Source: Gorsachius magnificus
Taxonomy: Eukaryota; Chordata; Aves; Pelecaniformes; Ardeidae
NCBI GenBank assembly: GCA_034008185.1
Contig: CM067081.1
Coordinates: 6,323,821 to 6,387,820, forward strand
Direction: 5' to 3'
DNA: 64,000 bases
The first letter of the stretch is position 1. Every line of letters begins with the position of its first letter. Shown here one piece after another: positions 36,097 to 49,184 of this stretch. The position numbers were made by a program, and so were the translations under genes. Under the pieces are notes generated by a model. The model did no database searches, was not told the origin of the DNA, and saw only the letters and a list, made by a program, of their open reading frames with translations.

Positions 36097-37032
36097 TGCA
36101 TTGTGTTTGCATGGCAAGGTTTTGGTAGCAGGGGACTAAAGATGTGGCTTCTGTGAGAAGCTGCCAGAAGCTTCCGCCATATCCAATAACCAATGTCAGA
36201 CAGCTCCGAGATGGACCCACTGCTGGCCAAGGCCAAGCTCATCAACAATGGTGCTAGAGCCTCTGGCATAACATAGTTAATAAGGGGGGTGTGGGGGTGT
36301 GTGGAAAACCTGCACAGCTGCAGCTGGAGAAGAAAGGAGTGAGAGGAGTGAGAGGAGCAGCCCTGCAGCCCCCCAGGCCAGTGCAGCAGGAGGGCAGGAG
36401 GGGTCCAGGCGCCGGAGCAGAGATTCCCCTGCAGCCCCTGGGGCAGCCCATGGTGGGGCAGGCTGTGCCCCTGCAGCCCAGGGAGGCCCCCCACCGGGGA
36501 GCCGGACCCCAGCCAGAGCAGGGGGGTGCCCCAAGGAGGCTGTGACCCGGGAACCCCTGGAGCAGGCTCCCGGCAGGAGCTGTGGCCCCGTGGGGAGAGG
36601 AGCCGGGAGTTGGGGCGCCATGGGGGGACCCCAGGCTGGAGCAAGGGAGGAGTGTGAGTCCTCCCCCAGGAGGAAGGAGTGGCAGAGACAGAGTATGATG
36701 AACTGACCCCACCTGCGCCACTCTGGGGGAGGAGGGTGTCCTGGTTTTGGCTGGGATAGAGTTAATTTTCTTCATAATAGCTAGCATAGTGCTGTGTTTT
36801 GGATTTAGTACTAGAAGAATGTTGATAACACGCTGATGTTTTTAGCTGTTGCCAAGTAGTGCTCAGACTGCTCAAGGACTTTTTGAGCTTCTCCTGCTCG
36901 GCCAGGTGCATAACAAGCTGGGAGTACAGCACAGCTAGGACAGCTGACCCAAACTGACCAAAGAGCTGTTCCATACCATAGAACGTCATGCTCAGGGCTG
37001 GGGGGGGTTAGTCGGTCGGTCGGTCGCGGGCA

Positions 37033-37062
37033 GAGTGATCGCAGCTCAGGGGGAGTGATCGC
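37033..37062 (+). repeat. Direct repeat in the inner LTR core
   Basis: GAGTGATCGC occurs at 37033-37042 and 37053-37062, 20 bases apart, just after a short (TCGG)n run. Paired motifs in this part of an LTR can be enhancer sites; no factor is assigned. Confidence 0.55.
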
Positions 37063-37185
37063 TGCTCCGGACGGGCTGGGCATTGGTCAGTGGGTGGTGA
37101 GCAATTGCATTGTGCATCACTTGTTTTATATATTCTGTATATTCCCTTACCATTATTATTATCACTATTGTTATTCTTTTCTCTT

Positions 37186-37191
37186 ATTAAA
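37186..37191 (+). promoter_or_regulatory. ATTAAA poly-A signal of the inner LTR
   Basis: The hexamer lies about 125 bases before the LTR end, in a segment shared with the 20.9-kb LTR, where it is mutated to ATTGAA. Confidence 0.5.
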
Positions 37192-37618
37192 CTGTCTCTA
37201 TCTCAACCCACGGGTCTTACTTCTTTTTTCCAGTTCTCTCCCCCATCCTATTGAGGGAGGGGGGAGTGAGTGAGTGGCTGCGTGGTGCTTAGTTGCCAGC
37301 CGGGTTAAACCACGACAGAGGGAGAGAAATTGGGAGTGAAGTTGAGCCTGGGAAGAAGGGAGGGGTGGGGGGAAGGTGTTTTAAGATTTAGTTTTTATTT
37401 CTCCTTATTCTACTCTGATTTGTTGGTAAAAAATTAAATTAATTTTCCCCAAGTTGAGTACATTTTTCCTGTGATGGTAATTGCTGAGTGATCTCCTTGT
37501 CCTTACGTCGACCCATGAGCTTTTCATTGTATTTTCTCTCCCCTGTCCAGTTGAAGAGACGGAGTGATAGAGCAGCTTTGGTGGGTACCTGGCATCCAGC
37601 CAGGGTCAACCTGCCACA

Positions 37619-37623
37619 GTTTA
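37619..37623. repeat. Target-site duplication, outer LTR, right
   Basis: GTTTA, identical to 36092-36096, directly follows the terminal CA of the outer LTR. Confidence 0.85.
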
Positions 37624-40600
37624 TGGACATACCCCTTCTAAATATTTTATTTCTTTTGCACTTAGCTGAGAAAACAGAGACAGTTATACAGAACATGCCT
37701 TCCCTAAAGGCATGTACTGAATAACCAAAGCTCCAGTTGTTGTTTAACTGTCTGCAGTTCTAAGAGGACTGTGTTGCTGATCTACCTCCTGCTTCACCCT
37801 ACTATTTCTTAGTAGCTTTCCCAGGAGGGAACTACAGTTCAAAGAATAATTGATCATTTGTTTTTCCTCTCTATTTGTTTCATGTGTCCCTGCTCAGTGG
37901 GAATTTTTTTTTTTTCCTGACCAAATGAGCCTAAGTTATTGCTCTGACATCTAGAAGTCAAGGATCCTTCTATTCACCATCCCTAATACTTATCTCTTCC
38001 AAAAGAAAAGTACACAGATATGCATCATGATGTCTGTAATTGATTTAAGTCCAAGACTTTACTCTTCCTTGTGGTCTTGAGGAAAAATTCTAGTGCTGCA
38101 GTCATTTTGATTTTGTTCCAGATACTTTTGAAAAGCTGTTTGTCCATCTGCATAACATCAACCCAAGATTCAGGAGATATCTAGTGGGTTTTAGCTAATC
38201 AGGAACAGATTTACACATCTGAGTTATCAGCTCTTGATAGTCCCCAGAGAGAATGGGCAATTCCGTGGTAAAATGAACCTTATCTCTTTAAAGAAATATT
38301 TAAAAATGTCTTCATTGACCATAGAGATCTACAAGATCAGGTAACAGAGGCTAATTATCACTTTGTAATATAAATCCCAGACCCACTATATTTTCTTAGT
38401 TTTGCCTTTAGCAACTGTTTTGTCCCTGTATTTCCCCTCAAAACTTTTTGCCCAATAATTTGTAGCACTATCTTTGCTCAATGTGGGGGCTCTGTTCCTC
38501 TAAATTTTTAACTAATAGCAACTTCAGTGCCCTTAATTTGGAAATGGCTGGTGGAACATTATATTTTTTTTTTAATAATTACTATTTCTTTAATTTATTG
38601 TATCAAGGGTCCTATGTTTCTTTACTTGGTTTTGCTGTTAGGATACAGGATACTTTGTAGTGGCGGTAGGTAAGGTTTGTGCATCCTCCTAGATCAAAAG
38701 TCTTTTCTGCAGTCAGATTCTCTTGCAAGGAGTTGAATGACTTGGCATGTCTTCTTGGATTATTTTCTTCCTGTAGCATTAACAGGGTGCAGCTTCAGCC
38801 ATGGTTAGTTCCCCAGGCCTTATTGTGAGACAAATGCCAAAATAATAATAGAACAGCTTCTTATGTCACTTTTCCTCATCTCTATTAAAATGTCATCCAA
38901 AACCATAGGCTTTTCCCCTTTGCATATCCCTCTTAATTTTTCTCTATTATTTACCTTATGACTGAATGCTTAATTAATTCTGGGTACATTGTGTTTACAC
39001 ATTGTTTTGTTTCCTGCTGCTCTCTGTCTCATGCTGCTGGGTGAAGCACTTGGGGACAAGAGCTTGTATCAGAATCAACTGTTTAGAAAAAGGCTGTGTT
39101 GTGCTGGTGCAATATACAGCTTGTAAAATATTCTACAGAAATTATACACATACCAGGAAAACAAAGGATTAGACACTGATTAGCAAAACCCAAAAATTCC
39201 TATCAGTGTGTCTGTTGCAGGGAAGAGCAGAGACCTGGGAAAAACTAGGTCTCTTGCTTATTTTTTAGGCCATTAACTAAAAGAAGATTTTTAAAGAGCG
39301 TTGTAAATGTGACTGAACATGTTCAAGGTTCTCAGTAAGCCTCTTTTTGTTACTAACTTCTAACCTTTAATAGTTTTGTCAGGTTTTTCCATGACATGAC
39401 AACTGTTCTCCCTACCTTTTCAGATGTTTCTCCATTTCTACGCTTGCTCATGATTGCACCTCTGACCTTTAAAAATAGCTAGATTATAGGAGTGCATTAA
39501 CAGCTTTTGTAAAGATGTAGTGTCATTCAATTGTATACATTTCTAGTTCTTTAGGAAGCCATGTGTAATGAAATACGTGATGGATTAATATTACTGATTT
39601 TAAAGAATTATCTCCTGGTCTTACATGCCCCATCTTTTTTCCCCTATAAAAATGCCAAAAAGGAAAACTTTTGTAGGACATCTTTCTGTCACCACTGAGA
39701 AGAGACAAGTTTGACCCAAAGGTGATTTCTTTACTGTCAGAAGTCTAGCTGCCTGGTCTGACCTTCTGAGCTACATATGAGCAATGACCCATGTGGAGGA
39801 AGAGGTCCCCATGCTCAGGTCTCCAGAAGAAAGCTTTGTTTGGGAGAAACAGAGCAGGACTAAGCTTCACAAAACCTGGATTCCCTCCTTGCCACCGAAA
39901 AGTAGTGTAACCTCAGAGAAGATGCCTCAATTCTTGAAATTTTTGCTTGCAGTCCATTCACACTGTAAATCCTTTTAAGCAAGCAGTAGTCCTTTATAGC
40001 CTTTCCATTATGCATGTTTGGTGCAAGACTACTGGCAGTATGATAATTCAAATTACAACTGAAAAGAGCACATATATTTCAATTTTATTTTCTCTTTAAA
40101 ATCTCAAAAGCCTCAAGGGGCCATTAACTATTGTTGTTATTTATTCTTTAGAGAGTGTTCAGATTGATAACTGCCATACTCACATGAGTCATTACAGAAA
40201 AATAACATGACAGTTAACTAGCTTTGTGAACCTCTCCCAAGTTTTTCATCATTTAAAGCTATTTGTGTATTTCATGTTTCACACTTGGAGCCTGGAGATA
40301 TTCACTTGAAATGTTTGGGGAGTTGGAAGCTGAGGAAAAAACTAAATTTGTAACCATATGTCAGCAGGTTTAGCCTTTTTCATCATTTCTGTTTCACTGT
40401 AGTTGTAGATAAGAGGAAAGAAATCAAGGATGGGATAGAGCGTGCAGATGGATAGTGCAACAGAAGCCTGTAATTGATGACACTACTCATAGCCCTCTTG
40501 CAGTCATTAGGCTGGGCCTGAACAAGGTGTTTCAAGGAATCAGAACAAAATGTACAACTCTGCCTTCCAAGGGAGACAACTGAAACCTGTCTGTCCCATA

Positions 40601-41685
40601 GCCTGAGCAATTTTAAGTAGTACAGGAGTGTTCATATGAAGAAATACAACAGAACAGGGAAAAGAGAAAGGGCAGGATCTGCTGAAGAATATCAGGATCA
40701 AGAGAAGTTTTCTGAAGCAAAGAGACAGTCTTTCAGACACTAGCAGACGGTATTTGTGGCTGAGTTACCACAGCAGAAAATAAAGTGCTGTGGGGGATTA
40801 GGAAATGTGTAAATCAGAACGGAAACAGGCAGCATGAGGGACCAGAGATAACTGCAGCTTCAAACGTGAAAAGCTAAAGAAAAATATTTCAGGGAGACCA
40901 TTTCTGTAGGGCACTGACAGCCTGTCTGTACTGGTATATTAAACAAGATCAGGGCACTGACTTAATCGCTGTTATGTTGTCTATTTTTATTTAAGGACAG
41001 AGAGAATAGCCAGCATGTTTAGAATAACAATTAATATTTTTAATGGTGATCTGGAAAAGAATTAGAAAATAATTTCAATCAGAATTTTCAAATATTAAAA
41101 CCAGAAAAGACCAGTGACCTGTGTGGAGGATTTGGGATGATTTGATAAATCAAATACTATCACTTTAATGTATCTGACCTGAAGAAAGTTCTAGCTCTGA
41201 GAAGAAGGCACACAAGCCATCTTTACCAAAAAGTACTTATGTTGTGGAAGGCAATGACTGGTATCTAAGAAACTAATATGGTTTTGTTCTGTACTGCTGT
41301 AACAATCAGGGCTAATGCATTTCTTGGAAATATGAACAGGATTTGACACAAAAATCTTTTATTGTAGGAATCAGTAATACCAAAGGAAACTTTGCTGACC
41401 AAGATCTTCAAAGAATTATTCTAATTCAATAAAATAATTCTTTTTTTCCTTTGCAGACTGAGGTTAAAATGTGGTTTTGTACAGCTACCTAGTGAATAAC
41501 CAAAGTTCACTCCCACTGGAGATTTACAGCCCTTGGTAAAATCTTTATGAGTCTTATTTCCCTCCTGCACTAAACGGAAGCGGCACAACTACTAGCATCA
41601 AGTCCAGCACCACAACATACCAGTGCAAGAAGAATACACTAGAGCAGAACTTAGATTGCATTTTCAGAGTGGGTGTCAAGTACCC
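37624..41685. other. Unique AT-rich DNA
   Basis: No gene or named repeat. Only short T runs were seen. Confidence 0.5.
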
Positions 41686-41830
41686 ACCCCTGGAGGTATT
41701 TAAAAGAAGGATAGATGAGGTGCTTAGGGACAGGGTTTAGTGGTGGGATGGCAGTGTTAGGTTAACGGTTGGACTCGATGATCTTAAAGGTCTTTTCCAA
41801 CCTAAACGATTCGATGATTCTATGATTCTA
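41686..41830 (+). mobile_element. CR1 3'-end fragment
   Basis: Last codons of ORF2 (TGGAGGTATTTAAAAGAAGG..) and the full 3' UTR, ending in ATTCGATGATTCTATGATTCTA. It is nearly identical to the corresponding part of the 50.6-kb copy (..GAGGTGCTTAGGGACA.., ..GGACTCGATGATCTTAAAGG..), so same subfamily and similar age. Confidence 0.9.
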
Positions 41831-44800
41831 AAAAGAGACGTTACAAACTCTTTTACAAGGTCATGACTTTTTTTTTTTTTTCTGACTATTTTCCAGCACA
41901 TACTAGCAAGACAATAAGATTCAGTTCTTACTATCTGTGTAATAGATAATGTATGCTACTCTTTGTTGCTATCCCCACTGGCTAAAGAACAGTAGTGCTG
42001 ATGCTGTAAAGAATTGACACTGTCAAAGCACTGTTTCATGGCTAAGTATTAACAATATCTGTATCCTCCTAACTAATCACATGAATCTGTAACCATAAAT
42101 AATATTAGGTCTTTTTCTGCTACAGTGTCATTTATGAAATACTTCTGAATTTTCTTTCCTTCCAAACTTTGCTGGTTTGGGTCAGCTAACCTCTTCCTAT
42201 AGATAAGTATAGTTTCACTGAATTTATTGGAATTCCATCAAATCCTGCCAGCAGCGAATCTGGCTATGTATTTGGCTCTCATTCAGTCTGGCTCGGCAGT
42301 CTGGCTTTCATTGACTCCAGCTCATTTTATGTATGGGTCTGGCATTAGCACAGTTAAGCATTTACACCTTGCCCCCTTGAAACCTCTGCTGACTTCTCAA
42401 CGCTTTAATTATCTGACTCCTGGACTGTGATAAGCACAGTATTTTATGCTTAACGTCTCTACAAATGTTCTGAACTCAATAGTGTGAAATCAAATAATCC
42501 AAATAATCCAGTAAACAGATTTCACTAGTCAGTTGCGCAATAAAGGTGTGGATTTACATTCATGCAGGAATGTGGTCTATTAATGCAGAATTACCTGTGT
42601 GCATAACAGATGATTGCAACCATTAGAGAAATATGAACATAAAATTCTTTCCTCATAAGTTTAAGACCAGGAATCTTTGTGAGAGAAGAGAAAGAACTGG
42701 GATGAGATTATGCATTTCAAAAAGCTTCAAAATAAAATGGAATATGCTAGTGATATCAAAGAATATTCCACACGATTAAGGTTGCTTCTATGCAGTAAAC
42801 AGACATCCAAGGGTGCCTTTGTATCAAATTCACCAGATTATTTAACAGTTTCTACACAAAGTGAAAACATAGACCAAGATAAACCAAACTGCTCTCTACT
42901 TTTTCTATGGTCTCCTTGGAATTACATCAAAGCAAACTTTTCTTTTGACACCCTTTTTTAACTGTATGAAATCTGTTCCTTTTAAATTACACTTTTTTGG
43001 AAACACCCATTTTATTAAATAATTTGGAAGTTAATTGCAGTCATTATAATCTCCTTAGATTCTTAATAGTTTAATTTATGTTTGTGCATGCAGCTGTTGG
43101 GATTGACTGAAAAAGTACAAACCCACACAGCCTTACGCAGCATTCTCTTGATTAAGAACTGATGTCTCCTAAAGTAACAATAATGGATGAAGCTGGGGGC
43201 ATCTACAGAGAAAAGGCCATATGCCTGAGATTCAGGCAATGCTCAGAAGACACCAGAAAGGTTTCTAAAGTAATAAAGGAACAGCTTTATTGGCAAGTAA
43301 TTACTTCAGAGAGATGAAAACAAATTCATGCTACCGAAGCAAGTCAGTCACTCGTGCGACTAAGTAGGTGTAGCAGACATGACAACTTTGCTTATGCTTT
43401 TTAACAGGAAGAAAAAAAAAGTCCCTTACACAGTGACAAATCACTGTGAAGCACAGAAAAGATAAAAGAAAAGTAACAAGTGGCGTATGCAGTGTAATTA
43501 GGAAAAGTTCATGTTGTACAGACAGTAAGCCAAATTCTACCCTTAGTGACACTCGTGAAACTCCTCTGCAGGGTAGCCAACAGTAAAATTTTAATGCCTC
43601 CAACCCATACCTCCCGTCTCGGTCTGCAGTACTGCTTAGTCATGCTAACTTTTCCCAAAATATTTTTGTCTTTTAAATGAAAGTATTCGTGGACTCTGTA
43701 TTCTGGACTCTACTTTCTACTGTCTCTTTGTTATCCAACATCCTGCCTTCTACTGACAAGCTCTCCAGATTCGTCTGCCTTTTCACCCACTGGAGAGACC
43801 TAAACAATAAATTCACATTAATTGCAATGGGTATTTTCTTAAATATCTCAAGGCCTAACTGTTACTGAAGTAAAAGTGAGTCAAGTTATTTATGGCCTTA
43901 AAGAACTGTGGGTTCTCTTACACAGAGAAAATCTGGATCAAAACACTTGCTCGGCTCTTTCTGTCTTCCCCCCCAGTTGCTTTAAAGCCCTTAATATTCT
44001 GGGTCAGATTTTCTCTTAAAGTAAACTGCTGGGATCTCCTACAGCCATCCTGAGTGACGTCCTTGCTGAACATACTTCTTTGTGACTCTAGTGTCACTTT
44101 TACATTGCCTATGCTTGTGAAAATAGGATGGTTAAACAGTAAATAAAAATTATATTCTATATGACATTAAAAATCACTTTACATGTCTATGTACTTCCTT
44201 AGGAGCATAAAATAATCCCACCTGAGGTCACAGGGGAAAGGGAGACGCAAAGCAAAGCACTGAAATTAGATGTTCTTCATCCACTGGTCAGATTAGCTCA
44301 GAATTGTTTCTTCACTTGTGTGCCAGGCTCGTTAGCCCTTCTTTCTGCCCATATCATCTTTTATTTTTATTACTAGCCCTCAGGACCCATCCCTTGCTCA
44401 AAGACCTTGTTTTCTGAAATACTGTCCACAGGTGCACTAGCACACTTTTTTAATAATACAGTTTCAAGTGCTATTTTGGTTAAATCTCTTCAACTTCTCC
44501 TGCTTCTTTTCTTGACAGTCGTTCAAAATTTGTTCCTTTTTTTTTTTTTCCCATTTCCACTGTTTCTATAACTCAACAGGCATACAGTTCTGGTGTCACT
44601 TGTGATACCTTTCTCTCCTCCCTACACTGATGCTGTCATTACCTCTTTCTGTTTCTCTCCCCCCCTCCCACTTTTCTATCATCTCCAAAATGCATATGTT
44701 CCAACTGTTAATCCTTGAGCATTTTCAGCCATGAAATCTGTGATAGAATTGTGAGTTCTGACAACATCACGTGCCTATAGATTTATGCTAAAAACTTGAC

Positions 44801-47800
44801 CTGGTTCAGTATGTCTTTCAGCCTGAAATTCCTCTGTCATCAACCATGTCCTCTTTCAGTATTTACCACTAAAAACACTGTGGTTTGTAATTGTCAAACT
44901 GTACTGTAAGTGTGTGACAGGCCTAAAGTCAATGCAAAGAACCAAAGGCTGGGAAGGAAAGGTAGCTCCATATAGCATGAGAGTGAGTGTTGATAAGTAG
45001 CCATTAAATTACTTCTGCTTCACAGAAAGAGTGCTACAAAGTGATACTTAAAGTGCTCCATTAACATGGGCATGCACGTACACAATTCCACTTTCTACTC
45101 CATTCTTCAGTCTCCTCCCTTCCTTGTATCCAGGGATCAGATGCTCAGTAATGCTTAACTCCCATTAAAATCACAAATCTCTGAAAATCTGGATCTCGAC
45201 AGAAAATTCCTAAATTTCAGCTCACTGATAAACTTCACCCAATCCCATATACAGCTTTGAAGACTGCCCATACAGCAGATGGATTTGCCAAGGCAACCCC
45301 TCCAAGTGCAGGTTATTATTTTGTTGTTTTGAGTTAGTATATTCTCTTAAGGTTCTATAGGACTCCACAAAACCATAACAATGTATTTCTTTTTATGATT
45401 CATGTGTTAATTAAACATTTCCAGCTCAGTGAATGAATTCTGTATAACATCTCTAGACACTGGAGCTCTGCATTCTTAATTGCTGTGCCATAGGTCAAGC
45501 AGAGGATAATGTATTTGCTCTAGTGGAAATAAATAATTTACTCCTTGTTCCAAGCATTCAGCTCCTCTTCATATACAAGTATAAAAATCTCCACAGTATT
45601 AAAACAGCATAATTAGATAATTGTTATATTCAAAGCTATTTGCCTCAGATTAAATAAAATCCTAAATAATTTCAGTTTCTGCCCCTGCTAATTAACAAAT
45701 TTTTTGTGTGTTTCATTTAAACATAATGCTAGGACCAATTCAGTACTTTCACCTCTGGGACTCCATTTGTTATGTACTGGTTCCTTAGAGACCTAAAGCA
45801 ATTAAAATTAAATTGAATTTATAACTTAATCCTTCCCTGAGAACTACAGGACAAAAATTATTAGAGCTTTCCAAAGCTTTCCTTTTTTTTAGAACAATCC
45901 TGTTCACTGACTCAAAAAAACCTCTGCCTACTTACACCAGCATTAAATTCACTTCTCTCAGCGTAATTAAGTAATTCTTTTTGGTTTTTATTGTCAACAT
46001 TGCACAAATCAACCTACCAATATTTCATGTTTAAACACTGACTTTGAAGAGTAGAATAAAAGTGATTATATTACATATACTCATATTCATTCTATTCATG
46101 TTTTACACACACCTTACCATGATCACTCCTGGCCTCCTAGAGATTAAAATATCTGCACTAAATTTTTAGATTTTAGAATGAGCTAATTTTTTTTTTTCCT
46201 CTGATGAATTGTGGTAGATGAATGTACAAAAAGGATAAGATTCACATGAAATACAATGTTGTCCTTCTTTACAATCAACGTAAAATAAATAAGCAAATTA
46301 AGACACAATTCATCTGGACTAATTTAGACGCTAACATCAGGATGAGATGAATCATGACCTAGCAGAAACAGCTGCTTTGCAGCCTGGTATCTGTAGATCT
46401 TCTGCTTATGTCTGTGTTTGGCAAAATGAATGCCATTCATAAATTTTCAAACTGCAGCACATGGAAGCGGTAGTGTTATTTTTCTTGTTCTAAATGTAGC
46501 TTCTATCTATGAAGCAAGGGACATAAGATGTCTTTGTTGCACAGTCTCTTGGTCAGAACTGAAATAAAGATGTATTTATGTGTGACTGTCCCACTTTAAG
46601 AGGGTCCCACTCTCTTTTAATAGACTAATTTATAGGAATCTAGGCACTAAAAATGCTTTAACAAATGCTCAAATGAAACAGTTACAGAAAAAGCTATGCT
46701 GTTTGAGGTGCTACCTTTCCTTCAGAGGGAATTATTGAAATCATGTTGAAATAAGGGGGAAAGATGGGAGTTGATCACACTGAATTATATATGAAAAGTT
46801 AAGCAATGCAGGGAAGTTATACAGAATATGAATAATGTCTCTGAAAAAGTCCATGATGAATCATGTGATAAAAAATTAAATGCCCATATTTTAACCATAA
46901 CAGGAGCAAAATTAATCGTAGCAATGTTTTACATTCATTACATTCATTGAGGAGGATAAGACAATGAGAAGGTAAAAACATCCTTTTCATTGTGTGTTTG
47001 GCACTTAATGTGTTCAGCAGGAGGGTGGATAAGGATTTCATGCAAGTTGAATCATTTAATTTTGTTCCAGTGTTAGCTAAAGAAAATGCTAAAAGATATC
47101 TACTAATGTTTTAGGCTGTAAAACTGGTTTTACAGATAGTTAGAAACCAATAATTTTTTAAAGACTTTGGAACTGTAATGCTAATTTATTGAGGTGAACT
47201 GAAAGAAAAGTGACTTTTTATGTATTTTTAAAAGATCAGGTAGGATGATCTGTGCAATTACAGGCTGACTAGTTTAAAATGCTTTCTAAAAATAGAAGTC
47301 ACTGGAACAGAAATCTTGTCTAGTCGATGTCAGATGCTAGAAAGTAAGTCATCAAGCAAAATCCACAGGGCTTTTGGAAATGTGATTGATAAAGATAATT
47401 GTAGTGATATATTTAGATTTCTCTGCTGGATTTAAGTAACATATCATTTTGTATGATCACAATGCCATTAAACAGATAAAAAGAGATTAAAGGCTACTTA
47501 AGAGACCATTAGTGATTAATAAGGAGGACATTGGATTCGATGTGTTCCTGTGTATGAGCTGTCAGAACATAGTGTAGGCTGTGATCATGATAACATAGGT
47601 GAATTTAATTCTTCACACAAAGTTTCACCTACTTTATCATGCATGAATATAGAGAATATCCACAGAAAAATCACAGTGCGTGTTCTCTGAACATTGGATG
47701 GGCCTCCTGAGAATTTAAAAACACAAATCTTAATTAGCTTATACATTAAAGTTATTTTTAACCATGTCTTTAAAGAACTGTTTTCCTCTGTTAGACAACT

Positions 47801-49184
47801 TTGTCCTCAGCTTTGCCTGGTGGAGCAAAGAATCATAAATAAGATCTCCAAGTATGATCTATTTCTAAAATAAATTAGTTAGATGAAGTTTCTTTTCTAC
47901 TTTCATTCTTTACTACTGAATTTCTCCTTTGGTAGAGGTCAAAATTTTGTCCCTTTCAACAAAACTCAAGGAGGCAGCTTTCTCTGAAAATTTCTGCCCT
48001 CCCCCATTATTCTCAATGCACTGAATCCATTGACAATAAAGGTGGCTTCTTTCTTGATTTAAGCCACTTTGGCATTTTTCTCTGCTGCTTAAAATCAGCA
48101 ATCTTCATGTTCTCTAAAGCAAGTTGATTTTTTTCCTGCTGGTTACATTTGAAAGTAAAAGATAGCTTTTCTAGAAACTGCTTCTGTTCATGTTCCCAGT
48201 CAGAATAATGGATAATAGCTGCTGTTTCTACTGGACCAAAGACTGAAAGGCCACTTATGCTTGCTTGCTGTATGTATAAATAATAACTCTCAATTTAAAG
48301 AAGGTCCTGTGTGAGCTTTTTACTAGTCACCAAATAGTGTTCATGCTCTTGAAGTAGTAGAAAGTTGTGCTGCTTGAAAAAAATACAGGTAATGGATTCC
48401 TTTCCCACGAAATAGTCACAAGTATTTATATCAAAACAGCGGTTAATTTAAGTGCTGGAGCATCTACATTTTTCTAGTCATGTCTTCCTCATGCTTCTCA
48501 CTTGTGACTATCTTCCTCTCCACAATTTAGTTCTCTTTTAAAATGTTTATGCAGATTCTGACATAATCTGGTGGCTTGTTAATGCCATGAAAACAGGAAT
48601 TTTGTTTTCTGCCTGGTCACTTTGTTCCTGATATAGAAACTTTTCCCATGACTTGTGCAGTTGAGATAGTCCCCTGAAAAACTTTAATTTTTTTAAAGTT
48701 TCATGGTTATAATCAAGGGTCTGCACAAATCTCATAAACCATAAATCTCACTGGCCATAAATCTCACAGGGTTAGCCCACACCAGTTTCTACAGACAATA
48801 CCCTATCAAGTGTCACATACTTAACATCTCATTGTTCCCAGTTGTTAACTGTTACCCAGATGACCGATTACTCATTTTGTATTGTCACCTGGTTGACTCC
48901 CACACGTGTTGAGTCAGTGTAAGAGCTGCCCCACGAGACACCCTAAAGCATGGACATGCTGTGACAGTCTCTTCTACTGGAAATTCTTTGACTTTGTCAG
49001 ATAAAATGGGTAGATTTCTGCTGGACTCCAAGAAAAGGGAAATTCATTTTTGCCAATGGATCAAACGAGATTCAGCTTTACTGAACCGTAATTATTTGTC
49101 CAATTCTGCTTCCTTTTACACTAAAGCTCACTTCCATCTAGATGAATGATGCTATACAAGATAAGTTCATTTTTCTATGTCAGG
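41831..49184. other. Long unique stretch; possible conserved parts
   Basis: More than 7 kb without a recognised transposon, which is notable beside the repeat-rich flanks. T runs lie at 41868-41881 and 44537-44549. Three diverged copies of an ATAAATCTCA-type unit lie at 48728-48767. The segment 45400-45720 has dense AATTA/ATTAAT cores and few simple repeats, like many conserved non-coding elements. No coding region is supported. Confidence 0.45.
48728..48767 (+). repeat. Short imperfect tandem repeat
   Basis: AAATCTCATAAACC, ATAAATCTCACTGGCC and ATAAATCTCACAGGG follow one another, giving about three diverged copies of a 14-16 base unit. Confidence 0.6.

Larger units (their letters stand above)
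36737..37317 (+). mobile_element. Inner solo LTR, ERVL-like
   Basis: A 581-bp LTR opens TGTCCTGGTTTTGGCTGGGA and ends GGGTTAAACCACGACA, flanked on both sides by GAGGG (36732-36736 and 37318-37322). A 5-bp duplication is the size made by ERVL-type integrases. It splits the GC-rich outer LTR and is therefore younger. An ATTAAA poly-A hexamer is intact at 37186-37191. The middle differs from the 20.9-kb LTR: a (TCGG)n stretch at 37012-37025 and a GAGTGATCGC direct repeat (37033-37042, 37053-37062) replace its TATA-bearing segment. No internal retroviral genes remain, so the provirus has recombined down to one LTR. Confidence 0.93.
36097..37618 (+). mobile_element. Outer solo LTR, interrupted by a younger LTR
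   Basis: A solo LTR about 936 bp long once the 586-bp insertion (inner LTR plus one duplicated target) is removed. It starts TGCATTGTGTTTGCATGG, ends GGTCAACCTGCCACA, and is flanked by the exact 5-bp duplication GTTTA. Its last ~130 bases parallel the inner LTR's end (..CGACCCATGAG.., ..TTCTCTCCCCTGTCC.., ..CAGCCAGGGTCAACC..), so both are read on the plus strand and are distant relatives. The centre (36300-36700) is very GC-rich, with recurring CCCTGCAGCCC and GGAGCAG units. A possible TATA-type AT-rich site lies near 36268-36285 and an ATTAAA at 37433-37438. The 211- and 177-codon minus-strand open frames here are low-complexity products of the GC-rich part, not genes. Confidence 0.88.

Noticed and set aside
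36009..36787. Overlapping minus-strand open frames of 211, 177 and 114 codons, and a GC-rich CpG-island look
   Set aside because: They fall mainly in the GC-rich core of the outer solo LTR, are proline/glycine/serine-rich low-complexity text in several frames at once, and cross repeat borders.
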